NCBI GenBank assembly: GCA_934630975.1
Contig: CAKTXH010000103.1
Coordinates: forward strand, 1 to 7,883
Direction of reading: 5' to 3'
From: an uncultured Clostridia bacterium
GTDB taxonomy: Bacteria; Bacillota; Clostridia; Christensenellales; Aristaeellaceae
Length of the DNA: 7,883 nucleotides
Positions 1 through 5,492 of this stretch are shown one piece after another. The position numbers were made by a program, and so were the translations under genes. Under the pieces are notes generated by a model that did no database searches, was not told the origin of the DNA, and saw only the letters and a program-made list of their open reading frames with translations. Numbering within the stretch: position 1 is the first letter of the stretch; the number at the start of each line of letters is the position of its first letter.

Positions 1-1202
1 AGCATCTGCGGGTTCTCCAGCATCGGGCAGGGGCGCAGATGGTTGTCGTTGAACGGCTGGCCGTCGTGATAGGCCATGAAGATCGGGCTTTGCAGCGCTT
101 CCAGCAGCGTGCAGTTGCGGATGTTCGCGTTGGAGTAGTGGATGAACACGCAGGGATCGACGTCGCCGTTGGCGTTGATGTGCAGGTAGCGGCGGCCGCC
201 GGCGATGCATCCGCCGACATACTCGCCGTCGTTCTGGAAGTCCATCGCGAAGATCGGCTTCGTTGCGCGGATCTCGCGGATGCGGTGGTACATGTACTCG
301 CGCTGCTCCGGGTTCGGCAGGAGCTGCGGGGCGGCGTCGTTGCCGACCGGCATGTAGTGGAAGTACCAGATGAAGCGCGCGCCGAGGCTGCAAATGTAGT
401 CGATGTACTCGTCGGAAGCGATGGAGTCGATGTTCGCGCTGGTGTAGCAGGCGGAGATGCCGAACGGCAGGTGCTTGTCGTGCAGCAGCTTCATCGCGTG
501 GGTCGCCTTCTCGAAGACGCCGTTGCCGCGGCGGCCGTCGGTCGCCGTCTCAAAGCCCTCCAGGCTGATAGCCGGGATGAAGTTCTTCACGCGCAGCATT
601 TCGTCGGCGAATTCCTCGTCGATGAGCGTGCCGTTGGTGAAAGAGAGAAACTGGCAGTCGGAGTGCTTGTTGCAGATGGCGATCAAATCCTTCTTGCGAA
701 CGAGCGGTTCGCCGCCGGTGTAGATGTACATATACACGCCGAGTTCCTTGCCCTGCGTGATGATGGAGTCGATCTCATCGAACGTCAGGTTCAGACGGTT
801 GCCGTATTCCGCCGCCCAGCAGCCGGTGCAGTGCAGGTTGCAGGCAGAGGTCGGGTCGAGCAGAATCGCCCACGGAATGTTGCAGCCGTACTTCTTGCGG
901 TTTTCCTCCTGCTTCGGCCAGCCGATGATGTTGGCGTTGAGGAAGAAGTTCATGAACGTCGCCTTGAGCACCTCGGGATCGGTATCCTTCATGATGTCCA
1001 TGACGAGCTGGTGCATGTTGTTGTCTTTATCGTTAATGACCTTGCGGACGGCTGCGCGCTGCGTCGGGAAGCTGTTCGGGCCGTCACCGGCGAACTTATC
1101 AACCCAAGCCATCAGCTTCGGGGCGTTTTCCTCCGGGTTCTTGCCAATATAGCTGAACGCGGTGGAGAAAGCAGCTTTTTTCATTGAATCTGCGATACCC
1201 AT
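1..1202 (-). CDS. Radical SAM protein with SPASM-like C-terminal cysteines (3' end cut by window)
   Basis: 400 codons are visible without a stop, and the gene runs off the left edge. The iron-sulfur motif CNLHCTGC (Cys121, Cys125, Cys128) should hold the [4Fe-4S] cluster that cleaves S-adenosylmethionine. YTGGEP (161-166) is the usual SAM-binding GGEP segment, and ISLEG (212-216) fits a later barrel strand. C-terminal cysteines 332, 351, 364 and 392, in GGC, DPC, RNC and RPCPMLENP contexts, resemble a SPASM-like auxiliary cluster region. About 105 residues precede the cluster motif and match no domain I recognise. The ATG at 1202 has an AAGGAG ribosome-binding site at 1211-1216. The upstream neighbour on the same strand is a TetR regulator, a pairing I recall from other Clostridia. 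The substrate is unknown; peptide or small-molecule modification are both possible. The family call is firm, the function is not. Confidence 0.9.
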   Translation of the reverse strand, partial: MGIADSMKKAAFSTAFSYIGKNPEENAPKLMAWVDKFAGDGPNSFPTQRAAVRKVINDKDNNMHQLVMDIMKDTDPEVLKATFMNFFLNANIIGWPKQEENRKKYGCNIPWAILLDPTSACNLHCTGCWAAEYGNRLNLTFDEIDSIITQGKELGVYMYIYTGGEPLVRKKDLIAICNKHSDCQFLSFTNGTLIDEEFADEMLRVKNFIPAISLEGFETATDGRRGNGVFEKATHAMKLLHDKHLPFGISACYTSANIDSIASDEYIDYICSLGARFIWYFHYMPVGNDAAPQLLPNPEQREYMYHRIREIRATKPIFAMDFQNDGEYVGGCIAGGRRYLHINANGDVDPCVFIHYSNANIRNCTLLEALQSPIFMAYHDGQPFNDNHLRPCPMLENPQM

Positions 1203-1231
1203 AAGACACACTCCTTTGTTGTTGTGGCGCA

Positions 1232-1260
1232 AGTATACCCCTAAAGCGAGCCTAAAGAAA
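1232..1260 (-). promoter_or_regulatory. Candidate promoter of the radical SAM gene
   Basis: On the minus strand a TATACT -10 box (1237-1232) lies 29 nt before the start codon. The -35 position at 17-bp spacing (1260-1255) reads only TTTCTT, so an activator or a regulated promoter is plausible. No terminator was found between the TetR gene and this gene, so read-through from the regulator is also possible. Confidence 0.4.
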
Positions 1261-1262
1261 AT

Positions 1263-1314
1263 ACCCAAACGCAATTCCCTGTCCGATTTTGGGATATGGG
1301 AAAAACATTTGGGT
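1263..1314. promoter_or_regulatory. Cluster of TTTGGG half-sites upstream of the radical SAM promoter
   Basis: CCCAAA at 1264-1269 is inverted relative to TTTGGG at 1288-1293 and TTTGGG at 1308-1313. The last two are exactly 20 bp apart, about two helical turns. The outer pair extends to ACCCAAA/TTTGGGT. The cluster sits just upstream of the candidate -35 position, where a regulator such as the neighbouring TetR protein could bind. This is pattern evidence only. Confidence 0.3.
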
Positions 1315-1360
1315 AAATTTGACACAACCGGTCGAAAATGTGTAAAGGTATCTTAACGGA

Positions 1361-1930
1361 TTATTTTTCGTCCGCCGTCATCAAAAAGCGCTGAACGATG
1401 CCTTCCAGGCTGCCGCCCATCAGCCGGTAGAGCTGGCGGATCATCGGTTCGGGCGGGGCGATCATATTCGCGCCGATCCAGCGCAGGAAAATGCCGGTGA
1501 TGCCCAGACCGTATACGCTGACGATGAAATCCTGATCGGCCTCGCTCAGCCGGTCAAAGCCCTCCTGCGCGGAGAAGATGCGGTGGAGCAGCGGGGAAAG
1601 CAGCTTGAAAACCTCGGTTTCCAGCGTGTCGCGCTCGAGGGAGTGGAACGCGTTGAGGACGAGCAGCCGGTTTTCCTGCATATAGACAAACAGGGCGGCG
1701 ATGCTCTCCTCCCAATTATCCAGATTGATCTTGTTGGCGACCAGATGGCGCGCGTCCTCCTGAAGCGTCCAGTCCAGCAGATCGTATATATCCTGAAAAT
1801 GATAATAAAAGGTCTTACGGCTGACTTCCGCATCGTCCGTGATATCCTGAATGGTGATGTTATCCAGCGTCGTCTTTGACAGCAGTTTTTTCAGGGACAT
1901 GGAGAGCATGCGTTTTGTCGTATTGGCCAT
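1361..1930 (-). CDS. TetR/AcrR-family transcriptional regulator
   Basis: This is a 189-aa one-component regulator. The N-terminal DNA-binding domain covers about residues 1-50, and its helix-turn-helix region (ITIQDITDDAEVSRKTFYYHF, about 25-45) shows the typical TetR recognition-helix ending TFYYHF. The remaining helical part is the dimerisation and ligand-binding domain and looks like the clostridial DhaS/TetR_C-type variants. The start is the ATG at 1930, with GAGGTG about 7 nt upstream. A longer reading from a TTG at 1984 is excluded because that TTG is itself part of the -35 box of the promoter. The radical SAM gene lies 158 bp downstream on the same strand and is the obvious candidate target. 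The ligand is unknown. Confidence 0.92.
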   Translation of the reverse strand: MANTTKRMLSMSLKKLLSKTTLDNITIQDITDDAEVSRKTFYYHFQDIYDLLDWTLQEDARHLVANKINLDNWEESIAALFVYMQENRLLVLNAFHSLERDTLETEVFKLLSPLLHRIFSAQEGFDRLSEADQDFIVSVYGLGITGIFLRWIGANMIAPPEPMIRQLYRLMGGSLEGIVQRFLMTADEK

Positions 1931-1955
1931 GTCTGCACCTCGTTTCTTTCCCCGT

Positions 1956-1984
1956 ATTGTACCTTGTTTTCGGCTTTTCGTCAA
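1956..1984 (-). promoter_or_regulatory. Sigma-A promoter of the TetR gene
   Basis: Minus strand: TTGACG (1984-1979), 17-bp spacer, TACAAT (1961-1956). The predicted start of transcription is near 1949, giving a leader of about 20 nt to the ATG at 1930. Confidence 0.85.
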
Positions 1985-2011
1985 CCAAGAAATGGTATAG
2001 ATTCATACACA

Positions 2012-2026
2012 CCCGGTGCAACCGGG
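2012..2026. promoter_or_regulatory. Candidate operator CCCGGT-GCA-ACCGGG
   Basis: This is a perfect 6-bp inverted repeat with a 3-bp spacer. It lies between the divergent promoters of the TetR gene (-35 at 1984) and of the 2097 gene (-35 at 2033). The position suits a repressor acting on both. The sequence CAACCGG recurs at 1325-1331 upstream of the radical SAM gene, a weak hint that the TetR protein uses this motif. Confidence 0.4.
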
Positions 2027-2032
2027 GGATTC

Positions 2033-2061
2033 TTGAACCGGAGTGGGGAAAAGCGTATCAT
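2033..2061 (+). promoter_or_regulatory. Sigma-A promoter of the 2097 gene
   Basis: TTGAAC (2033-2038), 17-bp spacer, TATCAT (2056-2061). The leader to the ATG at 2097 is about 30 nt and contains the purine-rich ribosome-binding site GAGGGG. Confidence 0.75.
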
Positions 2062-2096
2062 AAGGGCAGACGGAAGGAAGAAGAGGGGCGAAACGA

Positions 2097-2432
2097 ATGA
2101 AAGAACGGATTACTGCGGATGCGCTGGCCGAGATGCTGATGATGCGGGTGTATGTGCCGTTTTCCGCCGTGGTTTCGGTGGCGGAGGACGGCGAAATCCT
2201 GTCCCTGTGCCAATTCGATACGGCTTTTGCGGGCGAGCGGATGACGTTTGACGCGCGCGGGGCGGAAATCTGGCTGATGAGCCATCACCCGGAGGGGCTG
2301 CGCGAGATGACGGAGGCGGACGCGGCGAACCTGAGCCGCCTGCGCCGGATGGCGGGGAACGCGCGCGTCCGTTTTTTCCTCGTCGGGGAGGATACCGGCT
2401 GCGCAGAGGTTGAAATCAAGCGGGAGGCATGA
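2097..2432 (+). CDS. Hypothetical protein, 111 aa, with a degenerate JAMM-like segment
   Basis: I do not recognise this protein with confidence. It is cytosolic in character, with no signal peptide or membrane segment. Residues 20-40 (VPFSAVVSVAEDGEI) read like the first strands of a compact alpha/beta fold. Residues 62-75, SHHPEG followed by TEAD, resemble the HNHPSG...SxxD signature of RadC/JAB-domain proteins. The first metal-binding His is replaced by Ser62, and the Ser of SxxD by Thr72. If related, it is probably not an active metalloprotease. The promoter at 2033 and the GAGGGG site about 8 nt before the ATG support translation. It is divergent from the TetR gene, so the two may share regulation through the intervening operator-like repeat. 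Confidence 0.75.
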   Translation: MKERITADALAEMLMMRVYVPFSAVVSVAEDGEILSLCQFDTAFAGERMTFDARGAEIWLMSHHPEGLREMTEADAANLSRLRRMAGNARVRFFLVGEDTGCAEVEIKREA

Positions 2433-2438
2433 TATACT
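2410..2438 (+). promoter_or_regulatory. Sigma-A promoter of the CmpB-family membrane gene
   Basis: TTGAAA (2410-2415), 17-bp spacer, TATACT (2433-2438). It overlaps the last codons of the 2097 gene. The predicted transcript begins near 2445, inside the left end of the repeat element, so almost the whole element would be leader RNA of the 2586 gene. Confidence 0.75.
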
Positions 2439-2439
2439 G

Positions 2440-2580
2440 AAACTCCTTCAGTCAGCTTCGCTGACAGCTCCCTCGAAGAGGGAGCTTAGGTTGCGCTTTT
2501 AAGCAACAGCAGCAAAATATGGGAGAAAGGCCTCCCTCTTAGAGGGAGGTGGCACGCCGCAGGCGTGACGGAAGGAGTTT
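2440..2580. repeat. 141-bp MITE-like inverted-repeat element built of paired hairpins
   Basis: The ends form a perfect 10-bp terminal inverted repeat, AAACTCCTTC (2440-2449) and GAAGGAGTTT (2571-2580). Each end carries two hairpins in mirror order. On the left, GTCAGC/GCTGAC (2451-2465) is followed by AGCTCCCTC/GAGGGAGCT (2466-2486). On the right, CCTCCCTC/GAGGGAGG (2531-2549) is followed by CACGCC/GGCGTG (2553-2567). The middle holds a small GTTG...CAAC hairpin (2490-2507). No transposase and no clear target-site duplication were seen. Similar modules occur in many gut Firmicutes, from memory. It fills nearly the whole gap between the two genes, and its right end forms the ribosome-binding site of the next gene. 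Confidence 0.85.
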
Positions 2581-2585
2581 AAATC

Positions 2586-3710
2586 ATGACGCAGGAAGAG
2601 AAAAACGAGCTGATGATGCAGCTCGGCCCGGGGGATTACGAAACCTATATGGAACTGCGCCGGCAGATGGATGTGCTGGCTTCGGACGAGCGGATGGACG
2701 ACGCGCAGAAGGCCGCGTTCTATGCCGAGATTCGCGAAGAGCTGATCGTCATGCGCAAACAGCGCGACCTGATGACGAAAAAGCTTCAGGTGTTCAACGA
2801 CCTGATCGACGAGGTGGAAACCCGCCTCAAAGAGACGGAAAAATACGACCGCAAAAAGAAAAAGAAGCTGCGGATTCTGCCGCCCGCGCCGACCAACGCG
2901 CAGATTGACTACCGCGAAAAGCAGGAGGCGCACTTCGCGCAGGGCATGACGTTTTACAAGCTGTTCTGGGTGTTCTTCATCGGCTGCTTTGCGGGCGTCG
3001 TGCTGGAAACGATTTACTGCCTGATTCAGCGCGGCCACTATGAAAGCCGCGTCGGCCTGATTTACGGCCCGTTCAACCTCGTTTACGGCATCGGCGCGCT
3101 GTGCCTGAGCGGCGCGCTGTATCGCTTCCGCAACCGCGGGCGCGTGTTCTCCTTCGTCGGCGGCTTCGTCGTCGGTTCGGTGGTGGAATACGCCTGCTCG
3201 TGGTTCCAGGAGGTCTGCTTTGGCTCGACCTCGTGGGATTACAGCAATATGCCCTATAACCTCAACGGCCGTATCTGCCTGCTGTATTCGGTTTTCTGGG
3301 GCATTCTGGGCATTTTCTGGATCAAGGATATTTACCCGCGCATGGCGAAATGGATTTTGAAAATCCCCAACAAGGTGGGCAAGCCGCTGACGTGGGCGCT
3401 GCTGGCGTTCATGGTTTTCAACTCCGTGATGACGCTGTTCACCTCCCTGCGCTGGACGGCGCGCCGCGAGGGCGTGCCCGCAAGCAATGCGTTTGAGGCG
3501 TACCTTGACGAGCATTACCCCGACGAGCGCATGCAGAAGATTTTCGCCAACGCGGAATTCACCGAGGATCGCGAAGCCCGCATGCAGGACGAGCAGGAAT
3601 CCCAAAACAATTTCCAGAAGCTCGAAGAACTGAGCCGCGAGCTGGGGCAGAAGACCGCCGAAACCATCGAGGACGCGATTGACACGATCAAGAGCGACGC
3701 GGTAAAGTAA
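2586..3710 (+). CDS. CmpB-family putative ABC transporter permease with N-terminal coiled coil
   Basis: The 374-aa polytopic membrane protein carries the core of the ABC_trans_CmpB family (Pfam PF06541). The core features are GCFAGVVLETIYCLI (133-147), YGPFNLVYGIGALCL (160-174) and VVEYACSWF (199-207), then WDYSNMPYNLNGRICLLYSVFWG (217-239). Membrane segments lie near 124-147, 157-178, 186-207, 228-248 and 269-288. Residues 1-115 are a charged, probably coiled-coil cytosolic extension rich in Lys, Arg and Glu (for example KKKKK at 90-94). Residues 300-374 form a second charged helical tail. The family is annotated as a permease, but transport has not been established as far as I know and there is no ATPase gene beside it. 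The ATG has GGAAGGAG upstream (2570-2577, 8-nt spacing), supplied by the repeat element. Confidence 0.88.
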   Translation: MTQEEKNELMMQLGPGDYETYMELRRQMDVLASDERMDDAQKAAFYAEIREELIVMRKQRDLMTKKLQVFNDLIDEVETRLKETEKYDRKKKKKLRILPPAPTNAQIDYREKQEAHFAQGMTFYKLFWVFFIGCFAGVVLETIYCLIQRGHYESRVGLIYGPFNLVYGIGALCLSGALYRFRNRGRVFSFVGGFVVGSVVEYACSWFQEVCFGSTSWDYSNMPYNLNGRICLLYSVFWGILGIFWIKDIYPRMAKWILKIPNKVGKPLTWALLAFMVFNSVMTLFTSLRWTARREGVPASNAFEAYLDEHYPDERMQKIFANAEFTEDREARMQDEQESQNNFQKLEELSRELGQKTAETIEDAIDTIKSDAVK

Positions 3711-3746
3711 GCGGATCAGATCGACCCATCCCATAAGCGAATAGGC

Positions 3747-3778
3747 CAAGAGCCTGACGGCGCGCCGTCAGGCTCTTG
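3747..3778. terminator. Bidirectional hairpin between convergent genes
   Basis: A perfect palindrome runs from 3747 to 3778, with the left arm CAAGAGCCTGACGG and a GC-rich centre, giving a stem of about 14-16 bp. Neither side has a strong T-run, so it may work as a weak terminator or as a 3'-end stabiliser for both the CmpB-family gene and the anti-sigma gene. Confidence 0.75.
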
Positions 3779-3791
3779 CTGTATATCGGGG

Positions 3792-4763
3792 TTAATGAAC
3801 CTTGCCGTGCATGAGCGGCGTATCCGAATCGCGCATGAATTCGGCGGATTCAACCGCGCCTGTGGCGGGGCTGAGCGTCACCAGCACGTAGGGCGCACGC
3901 GGCAGAGAATCCGAAATCGGCGCGGCGAAGCAGAAAACGCGGTAGCGCGCCGCGCCGTTTTCGTCGGCGCGCTCGGCGTAGAGCATCGGGTAACACAGCG
4001 GCGCATCGACGGAAATGCCGTTTTCCGCAAAGACGGCCTTCGCCGCCTGCGACGCGGTTTGGGCGGCCTGCTCGAACGGGATTTCGCCGCCGCGCGGCTC
4101 GCGCAGGGTCGCGCCCGTATAGCGCCGGGCGTACTCGGCCTGATCGGCGGATGACCATGTGAACAGGTTGGAGCCGAATTTCTGCGTCCACGTCTGCGCT
4201 TCGGCGCTGTTTGAAACGTCGGAAGCGGGCTGCGTGGCCAGATTGACGGGCGAATGTTGGAGGATTTCCCCGGTGAGCGCATCCACCGTGACGGAGAACG
4301 TGCAGCCGTTGCCGTAAATGCTGGTCATCAGCACGAAATACGCGTCGCCCTGCTGCTCACAGGAGACGGCATATTCGTCGAAGGAAAAGATGCTCGTGTC
4401 GCAGACGGATTCGAAACAGGCGCGCGCGGCTTGCAGCGCCTCCTGCTCGGTCAGCTCGCGAATCGGCGAAGCCGTCTGCGCCGCGGCGGGCGAAACGTCG
4501 GGCGCGAGAATCGGGTCTTTGCCGGGCGCGGCGATATCGACCGCGCCCAAACGGCGGGTATGCAGCGTGAACGCGGTGACGGGCACGACGAGCAGCAGAA
4601 GCAGCCCCATCGCGTAAGCGAAATTCAGGCGGCGGGCGCGCTTTTTGGCCTTGACGCGCCGGCCGTGAACGGCCGAAAGCACGGCGCGCTCATCCTGCGC
4701 GTTGAAGCGGACGGAGCAGAGGCTCTCGTCGATGGCTTCTCGAATGGTCGGGTCTTTTTTCAT
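3792..4763 (-). CDS. Anti-sigma-factor-like membrane protein with PepSY-like extracytoplasmic domain
   Basis: The 323-aa protein begins 5 nt after the sigma gene stop, and its AAAGGGG ribosome-binding site lies inside the sigma gene, so the two are probably translationally coupled. Residues 1-46 are cytosolic (DPTIREAIDESLCSVRFN, then a basic RRVKAKKRARR stop-transfer flank) and would bind the sigma factor. Residues 47-67 form one membrane helix. Outside are a Pro/Ala-rich linker (about 78-100) and two similar modules (about 103-172 and 228-308). Each has a helix followed by strands and ends DALTGEI or SPATGAV, which resembles PepSY/YpeB-like folds. Six extracytoplasmic cysteines (116, 121, 135, 154, 257, 278) could form disulfides. 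An in-frame open extension upstream overlaps the sigma gene and is not used. No zinc-binding anti-sigma motif was seen. Confidence 0.8.
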   Translation of the reverse strand: MKKDPTIREAIDESLCSVRFNAQDERAVLSAVHGRRVKAKKRARRLNFAYAMGLLLLLVVPVTAFTLHTRRLGAVDIAAPGKDPILAPDVSPAAAQTASPIRELTEQEALQAARACFESVCDTSIFSFDEYAVSCEQQGDAYFVLMTSIYGNGCTFSVTVDALTGEILQHSPVNLATQPASDVSNSAEAQTWTQKFGSNLFTWSSADQAEYARRYTGATLREPRGGEIPFEQAAQTASQAAKAVFAENGISVDAPLCYPMLYAERADENGAARYRVFCFAAPISDSLPRAPYVLVTLSPATGAVESAEFMRDSDTPLMHGKVH

Positions 4764-4768
4764 CGAAC

Positions 4769-5278
4769 TCAGCCCCTTTCTTCCAGTTGAATACGAAGTT
4801 TTTTCTGCGCCTGCTGGAGCCGCCGCGTGGCGGTCGGCGCGGAAATGCCGAGCACCTGCGCGCAGGTGCGCAGGCTCATATCCTGATAATAATACAGCAG
4901 CACGATTTCCCGGTACTTGGGCGCGAGCGCCATGATGGCCTGCGTCAGTGCCAGCCGCTCCTCGGCGCAGTTTGCGATGGAAAGCGGAAGTGCCTCGATT
5001 TCCTGCCGGTTGTCGATGTGGCGCATCCATGAGGAGCGCAGCGTGTCCTTGCAGGTGTTGACGGCGATGCGCATCAGCCACGCCTTGGTGCTGTCGATTT
5101 TGCCGGAGAGCAGCTCGTCCATATGGTCGTAGGCTTTGATGAAGGTCTCCTGCACCGCATCCTCCGCCAGCCCCATATCGCGCAGATAGACGCAGCACAG
5201 GCGCTTGAGGCCGTCGCCGTAGACCGCCATCAAATGCCGCAATCGCTGTTCGCGTTCATCTTCCGTAAAGGACGACAT
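4769..5278 (-). CDS. ECF (sigma-70 family, group 4) RNA polymerase sigma factor
   Basis: This is a 169-aa sigma factor of the usual ECF size. Region 2 spans about 14-85, with the core-binding and -10-recognition segment DMGLAEDAVQETFIKAY (34-50) and AWLMRIAVNTCKD (66-78). Region 4 spans about 108-165, with the helix-turn-helix MSLRTCAQVLGISAPTATRRLQQAQKKL (134-161). The ATG at 5278 follows GGGAGG with about 10-nt spacing. The anti-sigma-like gene follows after 5 nt in the standard sigma/anti-sigma order. Region 2 resembles B. subtilis SigV/SigM-type sequences in general form. Its inducing signal is unknown. The promoter upstream is of ECF type, suggesting it switches on its own operon. Confidence 0.95.
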   Translation of the reverse strand: MSSFTEDEREQRLRHLMAVYGDGLKRLCCVYLRDMGLAEDAVQETFIKAYDHMDELLSGKIDSTKAWLMRIAVNTCKDTLRSSWMRHIDNRQEIEALPLSIANCAEERLALTQAIMALAPKYREIVLLYYYQDMSLRTCAQVLGISAPTATRRLQQAQKKLRIQLEERG

Positions 5279-5303
5279 CGTCCATCCACCTCCCTACTTA
5301 TAA

Positions 5304-5329
5304 GACGAGCAAAACGCGCCAAAATTTCA
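5304..5329 (-). promoter_or_regulatory. ECF-type promoter of the sigma/anti-sigma operon
   Basis: Minus strand: TGAAAT (5329-5324), 16-bp spacer, CGTC (5307-5304). This differs by one base from the TGAAAC-N16-CGTC pattern known for B. subtilis SigM/SigV-class ECF sigma factors. It lies 26 nt before the start codon, so the leader is short and contains the ribosome-binding site. A TATAAG downstream (5303-5298) has no good -35 partner. Confidence 0.7.
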
Positions 5330-5374
5330 CAGAATCGAAAATTTTTTGATTGACTTCATCTTTTTTTCACAATT

Positions 5375-5394
5375 ATGCCCTTGATTTAGGGCAT
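5375..5394. promoter_or_regulatory. Operator-like inverted repeat over the dnaK -35 box
   Basis: ATGCCCT-TGATTT-AGGGCAT is a perfect 7-bp inverted repeat. It contains the TTGATT -35 box of dnaK at its centre, so a bound protein would block RNA polymerase. It is not CIRCE (TTAGCACTC-N9-GAGTGCTAA) and I do not know its regulator. Confidence 0.55.
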
Positions 5395-5409
5395 GCCGTT
5401 CCTTAAAAT
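5381..5409 (+). promoter_or_regulatory. Sigma-A promoter of dnaK
   Basis: TTGATT (5381-5386), 17-bp spacer, TAAAAT (5404-5409). The transcript should start near 5416, leaving a leader of about 77 nt. Confidence 0.75.
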
Positions 5410-5419
5410 AATAGAGATC

Positions 5420-5438
5420 GCCCCGAAAATCAAGGGGC
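5420..5438. promoter_or_regulatory. Second inverted repeat in the dnaK leader, related to the first
   Basis: GCCCC-N9-GGGGC lies just after the predicted transcription start. Read on the minus strand its core is CCCCTTGATTTTCGGGG, close to GCCCTTGATTTAGGGC of the first repeat. It could be a second operator or an RNA hairpin. A further small hairpin, CCGAT/ATCGG (5459-5475), is followed by TTTT just before the ribosome-binding site. Confidence 0.5.
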
Positions 5439-5492
5439 AAAATGAAAGAAACAGATATCCGATGGCAAAAATCGGTTTTGGAGGCGTTTTTC

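Noticed and set aside
39..1187. 382-aa open frame on the plus strand
   Set aside because: It is antisense to the radical SAM gene, has low-complexity Val/Ala/Arg composition, and no ribosome-binding site fits.
1931..1984. TTG start giving an 18-residue longer TetR protein
   Set aside because: The TTG is part of the -35 box of the gene's promoter, so it would not be in the mRNA.
2440..2580. CRISPR-like or IS interpretation of the inverted repeat
   Set aside because: There are no repeated spacers and no transposase frame. It is a single mirror-symmetric element.
2499..3749. 416-aa open frame on the minus strand
   Set aside because: It is a shadow of the CmpB-family gene and would run through the repeat element.
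4764..5198. In-frame upstream extension of the anti-sigma gene
   Set aside because: It overlaps the sigma factor gene in another frame. The ATG at 4763 has its own ribosome-binding site and fits the usual sigma/anti-sigma junction.
5341..5378. TTGACT at 5350 as an alternative dnaK promoter
   Set aside because: The matching -10 position reads TTATGC, much poorer than the TTGATT-N17-TAAAAT promoter downstream.
5442..5492. Upstream ATG adding 17 residues to DnaK
   Set aside because: No ribosome-binding site precedes it, and DnaK proteins normally start at MSKVIGIDLG, which has GGAGG at proper spacing.
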